Shown here piece by piece: positions 1 to 5,079 of a DNA stretch of 6,665 nucleotides. This DNA is from Alcaligenaceae bacterium (lineage in GTDB: Bacteria > Pseudomonadota > Gammaproteobacteria > Burkholderiales > Burkholderiaceae_B): NCBI GenBank assembly GCA_012511095.1, contig JAAZGT010000004.1, positions 1 through 6,665 on the forward strand, in the 5' to 3' direction. A program made the translations under genes and the position numbers. Below the pieces are notes generated by a model that worked only from the letters and a program-made list of their open reading frames with translations, searched no databases and was not told the DNA's origin. Each line of letters opens with the position of its first letter. The first letter of the stretch is position 1.

Positions 1-19
1 ATTAGAAAAATTTTAGCGC

Positions 20-63
20 CCAAATAAAAGAACACTTCCGACAAGGGGTTAGTCGGAAGTGTT
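20..63 (-). terminator. Rho-independent terminator reading leftward
   Basis: A perfect 12-bp inverted repeat pairs positions 31-42 (AACACTTCCGAC) with 52-63, around a 9-nt loop (43-51). Read on the minus strand, the stem is followed directly by a T-rich run, TTCTTTTATTT, which is the layout of an intrinsic terminator. Read on the plus strand, the stem is followed by TTTGAAAGC, which is a poor U-tract, so the leftward direction is preferred. It probably ends transcripts coming from rpoH and/or the small RNA proposed at 20-144. On the minus strand the loop reads TAACCCCTT. The stem lies about 160 nt beyond the rpoH stop codon, unusually far for a simple gene terminator. Confidence 0.8.
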
Positions 64-144
64 TGAAAGCATTCGTCCTTAAGGGAAGGGAAAGAGGAGA
101 AAATGGACGAATGATGAGCAGGTTACTGCATTTCCATTGCTCAT
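20..144 (-). ncRNA. Candidate small RNA or structured rpoH 3' UTR
   Basis: No protein gene fits here. Read leftward, three perfect inverted repeats follow in tandem: 144-138 with 120-114 (7 bp), 113-105 with 78-70 (9 bp, CATTCGTCC/GGACGAATG), and 63-52 with 42-31 (12 bp, the terminator). The middle hairpin has a 26-nt loop (104-79) made almost entirely of pyrimidines on the minus strand, including TCTCCTCTTTCCCTTCCC, which resembles the anti-Shine-Dalgarno end of 16S rRNA. The terminator loop is also C-rich. Small RNAs that block ribosome-binding sites often expose such loops. A sigma-E-like promoter (149-177) would start transcription near 144, at the foot of the first hairpin. Alternatively this is the processed 3' end of the rpoH message. 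I do not recognise a named family; the function is inferred. Confidence 0.42.
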
Positions 145-148
145 ACTA

Positions 149-177
149 ATTAGTCTACTAAACTAGGAAATAGTTCC
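149..177 (-). promoter_or_regulatory. Weak sigma-E-like promoter for the candidate small RNA
   Basis: On the minus strand GGAACTA (177-171) is followed after 15 nt by GACTAAT (155-149). The spacing equals that of the better sigma-E-like promoter before rpoH. The -35 keeps the GGAAC core. The -10 differs from a GTCTAA-type element at the usually conserved T, which lowers confidence. Initiation would be expected near 144. The same bases form a dyad (AACTA 161-165, TAGTT 171-175), so an operator for an unknown regulator is an alternative. Confidence 0.25.
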
Positions 178-226
178 AAAACTCCGTCAATTAAGTTGTA
201 TCAGATTGTGAGCAATCAAGCATGAA

Positions 227-1120
227 TTACTGTAAGGCGTCTTCACCCAAAAAGGCACGCATTTTCTTCATTGCAGCAACCTCAATTTGGCGAATACGCT
301 CAGCTGAAACACCAAACTCCTCGGCTAGTTGATGCAAGGTAAGACCGCCATCATCTTGTAACCAGCGCGACTCAACAATACGACGAGAGCGTGGGTCTAA
401 AGACTCTAAAGCGGCTGCTAAACCATGAGTTTGTAATTCCTCGTGATCGCGACGAGCAAGTACCTCATAAGGGCTATTTTCACCATCATCAGATAAATAA
501 TCGATAGGGGTGAAGTCGTCATCGTCAGAGCGTGAGCCTGGGCCTGGGTCGAGCGACATATCGCGACCGGTAAGGCGAATCTCCATCTCAACAACCTCAT
601 CAGGCTTCACATTGAGCTTGTCGGCAATGCCTTGAATTTGCTCAGGATCTAATGTTGAGCTGTCAGGACGCATACTGCGTAGGTTAAAGAATAGTTTACG
701 CTGCGCCTTAGTCGTAGCAATGCGTACCATGCGCCAGTTGCGAATCACATACTCGTGAATTTCGGCTTTAATCCAATGCACAGCAAAAGATACCAAACGC
801 ACACCACGGTTAACGTCAAAACGTTTAACCGCTTTCATTAAACCGATATTGCCCTCTTGAATAAGGTCAGCATGCGGTAAACCATAGCCTAAGTATTGAC
901 GAGCAATCGATACCACTAGGCGTAGATGCGATAAGACCAGTGATTGGGCTGCTTGTAGGTCACCTTGATACTGTAAACGCTCAGCGTAGTCTTTTTCCTC
1001 TTCGGGCGTGAGCATAGGGATCTGGTTAACACTACTAATGTATGACTCAATACTGCCAATAGCACCAGAGCCAAGGTTGGCTAATGCGCGACTGTTTAAA
1101 GCAAGTGCTTGATTTGTCAT
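227..1120 (-). CDS. rpoH: RNA polymerase heat-shock sigma factor RpoH (sigma-32)
   Basis: This 297-residue sigma-70-family factor directs RNA polymerase to heat-shock promoters (chaperones, proteases). Region 2 includes DLIQEGNIGLMKAVKRFD (about 85-102) and a tryptophan-containing promoter-melting helix (about 106-130). The RpoH box QRKLFFNLR is at 140-148 and distinguishes it from RpoD and RpoS. Region 4.2, a helix-turn-helix ending in RIRQIE and a basic helix, is at about 260-290. Its length is close to the E. coli protein (284); an acidic linker (about 191-217, with DDDD) lies between regions 3 and 4. The ATG at 1120 has AAGGA ten bases upstream (1131-1135). It is preceded by a CIRCE operator and a sigma-E-like promoter, so it probably has its own transcription although the helicase gene upstream is on the same strand. 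A short hairpin (204-217) and a distant terminator (31-63) follow the stop. Confidence 0.97.
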   Translation of the reverse strand: MTNQALALNSRALANLGSGAIGSIESYISSVNQIPMLTPEEEKDYAERLQYQGDLQAAQSLVLSHLRLVVSIARQYLGYGLPHADLIQEGNIGLMKAVKRFDVNRGVRLVSFAVHWIKAEIHEYVIRNWRMVRIATTKAQRKLFFNLRSMRPDSSTLDPEQIQGIADKLNVKPDEVVEMEIRLTGRDMSLDPGPGSRSDDDDFTPIDYLSDDGENSPYEVLARRDHEELQTHGLAAALESLDPRSRRIVESRWLQDDGGLTLHQLAEEFGVSAERIRQIEVAAMKKMRAFLGEDALQ

Positions 1121-1183
1121 AATATAAATGTCCTTAAATATGTTGTCACCGATAGAGACTTGTCTAGGGTGTCATGTCCTAAT

Positions 1184-1192
1184 ATTTTAGCA
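1184..1192 (-). promoter_or_regulatory. Extended -10 promoter of rpoH, overlapping CIRCE
   Basis: The minus strand reads TGCTAAAAT (1192-1184), an extended -10 element (TGn plus TAAAAT) built on the downstream half of the CIRCE repeat. No good -35 hexamer is present; the best is CTAGCA (1213-1208) with an 18-nt spacer. Transcription would begin near 1177, leaving a leader of about 57 nt before the ATG. Binding of HrcA would directly occlude this element, the usual CIRCE arrangement. The call rests on motif match only. Confidence 0.45.
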
Positions 1193-1213
1193 CTCTATCG
1201 ATCTGAGTGCTAG
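1187..1213. promoter_or_regulatory. CIRCE element (HrcA operator) upstream of rpoH
   Basis: TTAGCACTC (1187-1195), nine spacer bases, then GAGTGCTAG (1205-1213). The CIRCE consensus is TTAGCACTC-N9-GAGTGCTAA, so 17 of 18 arm positions match and the spacer is exactly nine. HrcA binds this inverted repeat as a repressor and depends on GroEL for activity, so repression lifts when chaperones are titrated by unfolded protein. The element ends 66 nt before the rpoH start codon and covers the -10 of one promoter and the probable start site of another, consistent with repression of rpoH. The nearest other gene, the helicase, ends nearly 90 nt away on the upstream side, so rpoH is the clear target. 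The hrcA gene is not in this window. Confidence 0.92.
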
Positions 1214-1242
1214 TTTGGACTCGGAACTAGGTCATAAGTTCC
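1214..1242 (-). promoter_or_regulatory. Sigma-E-like (RpoE) promoter of rpoH
   Basis: The minus strand carries GGAACTT (1242-1236), a 15-nt spacer, then GTCCAAA (1220-1214). The classical extracytoplasmic sigma-E promoter has a GGAACTT -35 and a GTCTGA/GTCAAA-like -10 with this spacing, and E. coli rpoH itself has a sigma-E promoter (P3). The predicted start, near 1208-1210, falls in the first arm of CIRCE, so HrcA could also block it. The -35 is part of a dyad (GGAACT 1223-1228, AGTTCC 1237-1242), so an additional regulator site is possible. The -35 matches fully; the -10 has one likely mismatch. Confidence 0.6.
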
Positions 1243-1300
1243 TTAAATTACCATATTTTATTGATTAGAAAGTATGCAAATGTAAGTGTCTTAACAGAGC

Positions 1301-2698
1301 TTAAGGTAATAAATGTACTCGTCGAATTTTGCCTTTTATGGGGGTGTTGCTCCAGCGCTCTGCTACTTGTTGAGCGATGTTGCGCTCGACTGCCACAAAG
1401 CTTACAAAATCATGAATGGTGATTTTACCTACTTGTTTGGCAGCTAAGCCCATATCTTTTGTGAGTGAACCTAGGATATCACCTGGTCTTAATTTGTCTT
1501 TTTTGCCCCCACGAATTGTAATGGTTTGCATTGGCGGTTTTAATTGCTGACGACCTTGAAGCGCCGGCGGTGCAGGCAATAGCTCAAACTCTGTAGCCAT
1601 GACTTCTTCGATTCTTTTTTTGCGGAAAAGTTCATCCTTAGCTAAAAAAGTAATGGCATGGCCTTCGGCGCCTTGGCGACCCGTACGGCCAATGCGGTGA
1701 ATGTGAGTATCGGCATTAGGGGAGATATGGACATTTAACACCAAATCGAGCTCATTAATATCTAAACCGCGCGCAGCAACATCGGTTGCCACCAAAACAC
1801 TACAGCTATTATTAGCGAATTGGATAATCACATCTTCGCGTTCTCGTTGATCCATTTGTCCGTGTAACACATGGCTCACAACGCCTGCGCGTTTTAATTG
1901 ACGATGTAGCGCCTCGCAATCATCACGCGTATTACAAAAAGCGAGGGTAGAAAGGGGAAGGTACTTATTTAATAGGCTAACAATGGCTTGAGGTCGCTCA
2001 TATTCTTCTACTTGGTAGAAAGATTGCTTAATCAGTGGCTTTTGCTCATCAACTGCCCTGACCATTTGAGGGTTAATTAAGAAACCTTCGGTGCGTTCAA
2101 GTAGCTCAGGTGTATAGGTGGCTGAAAACATCATGGTTTGGCGTTTCAAAGGACAAGCATTGGCAATGGCACTTAAGCTCTCATAAAAACCCATATCCAT
2201 CATTTTGTCAGCCTCATCTAAGACTAGCGTTTTGACGCGATCTAAAAAAAGCGCGCCACGCCCGATTAGATCCTCAAGACGACCTGGGGTACCAACAATA
2301 ATATGAGTGCCATGAGCCAACGAGTCAATTTGTCGATTAATTGAGCTGCCACCACATAATAAGCTTACTTTAACTGAGTGATAGGCACGCGCCACCTCAC
2401 GTATCACTTCGGCAACCTGCGATGCGAGTTCGCGTGTAGGGCAAAGAACCACGGCTTGTGCATCTTCGTGTTGATCAACATCTAACTTTTGCATAATGGC
2501 TAAGGCAAAAACTAAGGTCTTACCACTACCGGTATGGGCTTGCACAATTAAGTCCTCGCCAGCTAATGCAGGAGGCAGGGCAAGTTCTTGCACCTGTGTC
2601 ATATGCTCAAAGCCGAGCTGTTGCAGATTATTTAGTTGCTCTTTAGATAAATTAAGTTGGGTAAAGGGTTTTGGATTGGAAGTGTTGTTTTTAGTCAT
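1301..2698 (-). CDS. dbpA: ATP-dependent RNA helicase DbpA (DEAD-box, 23S rRNA specific)
   Basis: This 465-residue DEAD-box helicase is close in length to E. coli DbpA (457). All core motifs are visible: the Q-motif region (F12 to Q36), motif I AHTGSGKT (54-61), Ia PTRELA (87-92), TPGR (137-140), DEAD (161-164), SAT (192-194), ATDVAARGLD (304-313) and HRIGRTGR (334-341). The C-terminal RNA-recognition-like domain (about 389-465) has the DbpA pattern, including IRGGKKDKLRPGDILG and the ending KGKIRRVHLLP. In DbpA this domain binds hairpin 92 of 23S rRNA, making the enzyme a factor in large-subunit assembly. The ATG at 2698 keeps the full Q motif, but its ribosome-binding site is poor (TTAGG very close to the start). 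It is divergent from mlaF. No convincing terminator separates it from rpoH, so some read-through into rpoH is possible. Confidence 0.93.
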   Translation of the reverse strand: MTKNNTSNPKPFTQLNLSKEQLNNLQQLGFEHMTQVQELALPPALAGEDLIVQAHTGSGKTLVFALAIMQKLDVDQHEDAQAVVLCPTRELASQVAEVIREVARAYHSVKVSLLCGGSSINRQIDSLAHGTHIIVGTPGRLEDLIGRGALFLDRVKTLVLDEADKMMDMGFYESLSAIANACPLKRQTMMFSATYTPELLERTEGFLINPQMVRAVDEQKPLIKQSFYQVEEYERPQAIVSLLNKYLPLSTLAFCNTRDDCEALHRQLKRAGVVSHVLHGQMDQREREDVIIQFANNSCSVLVATDVAARGLDINELDLVLNVHISPNADTHIHRIGRTGRQGAEGHAITFLAKDELFRKKRIEEVMATEFELLPAPPALQGRQQLKPPMQTITIRGGKKDKLRPGDILGSLTKDMGLAAKQVGKITIHDFVSFVAVERNIAQQVAERWSNTPIKGKIRRVHLLP

Positions 2699-2767
2699 TG
2701 CCTAAGCAGTAAATCAGATGAGTGGATAGGGTTATTGTAACGATGTGCCTGATTTGATGTTATATTT

Positions 2768-2796
2768 ATTGCATAAAAATCTTTGATTTCTTACAA
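2768..2796 (-). promoter_or_regulatory. Possible sigma-70 promoter for the dbpA-like gene
   Basis: The minus strand reads TTGTAA (2796-2791), 17 nt, then TGCAAT (2773-2768); each hexamer matches four of six consensus positions. Initiation would fall near 2761, giving a leader of about 60 nt. A perfect TATAAT also occurs on this strand at 2808-2803 but lacks a -35. The region is very AT-rich, so chance matches are likely. Confidence 0.3.
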
Positions 2797-2812
2797 TCGA
2801 GGATTATATAAG
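2783..2812 (+). promoter_or_regulatory. Probable sigma-70 promoter of the mla operon
   Basis: TTGATT (2783-2788, four of six) is followed after 18 nt by TATAAG (2807-2812, five of six). A start near 2818 would leave a leader of about 28 nt before mlaF. The -10 sits on the palindrome TTATATAA (2804-2811), so a leftward -10-like TATAAT (2808-2803) overlaps it and the divergent genes could compete. No sigma-E-type motif was seen here. Confidence 0.45.
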
Positions 2813-2845
2813 AATTTAGAAATATAAATTATAAGCACGTATTTA

Positions 2846-3778
2846 ATGTCAATTCATAGCTCTGATAACTCCTTTACAGATGCTACGCACAGTCATAGTA
2901 ACGCCCAAAGCGATCAGTTCAATTATTTAAACTCAGAGAAAGTCGTTGAATTTGAGGATGTAAGTTTAGGCTATGGCGATCGTATTATTTTGAGTGGGGT
3001 TAATCTTTCTATTCACCGAGGCCAGTTAATTGCTTTAATTGGCGGCTCGGGTTCTGGTAAGTCAACCATTATGCGTGGGGTGACTGGCCAGATTCGTGCC
3101 AAGACCGGCACGATTAAGCTTTTTGGTCAGATCATTAATGATATTTGCAAAAATGAGCTAAGCACCATGCGCAAGAAAATGGGTGTATTGTTCCAACAAG
3201 GTGCTCTTTTTACTGACCTAAATACCTTTGAAAACGTGGCTTATCCTCTACGTGAATTAACTAAGATGAGCGAAGAAGAGATTTTAGATCGAGTATTAGA
3301 AAAACTTTCTGCCGTCGGTCTAAAAGCAGCTGCTCACTTAAAGATTTCAGAGGTTTCCGGTGGTATGGCGCGACGTATCGCTCTCGCTAGGGCGATTGTT
3401 ATGGAGCCCGACCTCTTATTATATGATGAGCCTTTTGCGGGTCTTGACCCAATCTCAATGAACCAAACTGCCGATATGTTGCGTGGCATCTCAAAAAAAC
3501 TTAATACAGCGGGCTTATTAATTACCCACGATATTGAGGAGTCGTTTAGAATCGTCGATTATGTATATATGCTCCACCAAGGAGCAGTAATTGCAGAGGG
3601 TACGCCGGATCAAATTCGTGCCATGGATGATCGTCGTGTACAAAACTTTATTCACGGCTTACCGCCCGAAGACGGTGGTCGATTTGAATATGCGAGTACA
3701 CCTGGTTTCGAGGCTTGGTTTGCAGAAAAACAGCGCCACATTGAGCGTGATAATAAAAAGATAGGCAGGGGGCGCTAG
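2846..3778 (+). CDS. mlaF: Phospholipid ABC transporter ATP-binding protein MlaF
   Basis: This 310-residue cytoplasmic ATPase powers the inner-membrane MlaFEDB complex, which moves phospholipids between the outer and inner membranes. Visible motifs are Walker A GGSGSGKS (66-73), Q-loop QQG (117-119), the signature in the variant form VSGGM (170-174), Walker B LLLYDEP (190-196), D-loop GLD (199-201) and H-loop histidine 228. SGGM in place of LSGGQ is usual for MlaF-type ATPases. The C-terminal tail (about 264-295, VQNFIHGLPP then an aromatic stretch) corresponds to the extension through which MlaF dimers grip each other. Compared with E. coli MlaF (about 269 residues) it has a longer, Ser/His/Asn-rich N terminus (about 1-33). 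The ATG at 2846 has no clear Shine-Dalgarno sequence and no good alternative start was seen, so the N terminus is the least certain part. It abuts mlaE. Confidence 0.95.
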   Translation: MSIHSSDNSFTDATHSHSNAQSDQFNYLNSEKVVEFEDVSLGYGDRIILSGVNLSIHRGQLIALIGGSGSGKSTIMRGVTGQIRAKTGTIKLFGQIINDICKNELSTMRKKMGVLFQQGALFTDLNTFENVAYPLRELTKMSEEEILDRVLEKLSAVGLKAAAHLKISEVSGGMARRIALARAIVMEPDLLLYDEPFAGLDPISMNQTADMLRGISKKLNTAGLLITHDIEESFRIVDYVYMLHQGAVIAEGTPDQIRAMDDRRVQNFIHGLPPEDGGRFEYASTPGFEAWFAEKQRHIERDNKKIGRGR

Positions 3779-4552
3779 GTGGTTACATGGATTACTTCCC
3801 TTGGTGGTTACGTTCTTAAGGCCATTGGTCACCTGGGTAATATTTTTATTTTATTGTTGCAAATGTTGAGACGTACGGGCTTTGTCTTTAAACGTCCGCG
3901 TTTGTTGATCGAGCAAATCCACTTTATTGGGGTTTACTCATTATTAATTATTGCTGTTTCAGGCCTTTTCGTTGGTTTTGTTTTAGGTTTTCAGGGCTAT
4001 AGTATTTTGGCTATGTTTGGCTCAGAGCAAGCCTTGGGTCTTATGGTGGCCTTATCTTTGCTACGAGAGTTAGGTCCTGTGGTGACGGCTTTATTATTTG
4101 CAGGTCGTGCTGGCACCTCGATTACCGCTGAGATTGGTTTAATGAAAGCAGGTGAGCAGCTTGATGCCATCGAGGTGATGGGCATTGATCCCATCGAGCG
4201 AGTCTTAGTGCCGCGCTTCTGGGGCGGTGTCATTGCAATGCCAATATTGGCTGTCATTTTCTCCGCTATTGGTGTGATGGGTGGCTGGTTTGTAGGCGTG
4301 GTTTCTTTATCGGTTGATGACGGCTCCTTCTGGTCACAAATGCAGGCTGGGGTCGACGTCTTCGATGATGTATTAAATGGTGTAATTAAGAGTGTGGTCT
4401 TTGGTGTGGCTTGTATGCTGATTGCCCTGCATCAAGGCTGGACTTGTAGAGCGACGCCAGAGGGCGTATCTCAAGCAACAACGCGCACTGTAGTGATTAG
4501 TTCTTTAACGGTCTTGGGTCTAGACTTCTTGTTGACCGCCGTGATGTTTTAA
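3779..4552 (+). CDS. mlaE: Phospholipid ABC transporter permease MlaE
   Basis: This 257-residue integral inner-membrane permease is near the E. coli length of 260. Hydrophobic segments lie at about 50-72, 86-108, 150-176, 203-220 and 237-256. The family signature is the stretch LRELGPVVTALLFAGRAG (95-112), continuing as TSITAEIGLM and then EQLDAIEVMGIDP (126-138). MlaE forms the transmembrane core with MlaF below and the MlaD ring above. It starts at GTG 3779, the base immediately after the mlaF stop (TAG 3776-3778), with a strong AGGGGG (3767-3772) six bases upstream. The next in-frame ATG would cut into the protein at residue 29. The abutting genes imply translational coupling, which suits a fixed subunit ratio. 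Confidence 0.95.
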   Translation: MVTWITSLGGYVLKAIGHLGNIFILLLQMLRRTGFVFKRPRLLIEQIHFIGVYSLLIIAVSGLFVGFVLGFQGYSILAMFGSEQALGLMVALSLLRELGPVVTALLFAGRAGTSITAEIGLMKAGEQLDAIEVMGIDPIERVLVPRFWGGVIAMPILAVIFSAIGVMGGWFVGVVSLSVDDGSFWSQMQAGVDVFDDVLNGVIKSVVFGVACMLIALHQGWTCRATPEGVSQATTRTVVISSLTVLGLDFLLTAVMF

Positions 4553-4567
4553 AGCAAAGGGTTACGA

Positions 4568-5035
4568 ATGAGTAAACGAATAGAGTTTGTGGTCGGTGTA
4601 TTTGTGTTGCTAGGTATCTTAGCCTTGGCCTTTTTAGCCATGCGTGCCGGTAACTTAAGCACTTTTAGCCTACAGCCAAATTATACGGTTAGTGCCCATT
4701 TTGATAATGTAGGCTCCTTAAAAAAACGCTCAGCTGTTAAAAGTAATGGTGTTGTCGTAGGGCGTGTTAAAAACATCCTATTTGATAATCAGCTATATCA
4801 AGCTGTCGTAGAATTAGATATTGAAAAGCAATTTGAGTTTCCAGCTGATACCTCGGCCTCAATTAAAACCCAAGGTTTAATTGGTGAGCAGTACCTTGAC
4901 CTTAGTCCTGGTGCTGATGATGAGATCTTGGTTGATGGAGGTACCATTATATATACTCAAAGCGCCGTGGTGATTGAGGATTTAATCAGTAAATTCCTAT
5001 TTTCTACCGCTGATAAGCAAGGTTCAGCGGAGTAA
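4568..5035 (+). CDS. mlaD: Phospholipid transporter MCE-domain protein MlaD
   Basis: This 155-residue protein has a single N-terminal membrane helix (about 7-25) and one periplasmic MCE domain (about 38-116). Recognisable features are FDNVGSL (45-51), VKSNGVVVGRV (57-67) and GLIGEQYLDLSPG (103-115). The helix SAVVIEDLISKFLF (132-145) matches the pore-lining C-terminal region of E. coli MlaD. MlaD forms a hexameric ring on MlaE and exchanges lipid with MlaC. It is shorter than E. coli MlaD (183) because it lacks most of the disordered tail. The ATG at 4568 follows AAAGGG (4556-4561) at six bases and lies 15 bp after mlaE, so it is co-transcribed. Confidence 0.94.
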   Translation: MSKRIEFVVGVFVLLGILALAFLAMRAGNLSTFSLQPNYTVSAHFDNVGSLKKRSAVKSNGVVVGRVKNILFDNQLYQAVVELDIEKQFEFPADTSASIKTQGLIGEQYLDLSPGADDEILVDGGTIIYTQSAVVIEDLISKFLFSTADKQGSAE

Positions 5036-5079
5036 GCGCCTACAATTGTTTTTTATTAATCACTTTCATTGAGAATATT

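Noticed and set aside
111..149. Short plus-strand reading frame (12 codons) after a purine-rich, Shine-Dalgarno-like stretch at 83-100.
   Set aside because: The purine run is the complement of the pyrimidine loop of the proposed RNA, the frame is tiny, and no promoter was seen on this strand.
204..217. Small hairpin GATTG-TGAG-CAATC just after the rpoH stop, partly resembling a lac operator half (TTGTGAGC).
   Set aside because: The stem has only 5 bp and no U-tract, and the operator likeness is a short chance match with no sugar genes nearby.
1135..1166. TAGACA with CATATT 18 nt downstream as an rpoH promoter.
   Set aside because: Transcription would start at or beyond the ribosome-binding site, leaving the message without a usable leader.
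1290..1305. Inverted repeat CTTAA-N6-TTAAG overlapping the helicase stop codon, considered as a terminator.
   Set aside because: The stem is 5 bp and AT-rich, and no T-run follows on the minus strand.
2828..2852. Perfect TTGACA (2852-2847) and perfect TATAAT (2833-2828) on the minus strand overlapping the mlaF start.
   Set aside because: The spacer is only 13 nt, too short for a normal sigma-70 promoter.
5042..5055. ACAATTGT followed by a T-run between mlaD and mlaA, considered as a terminator.
   Set aside because: The palindrome is AT-rich with no loop, so it cannot form a stable terminator stem; the operon appears continuous.
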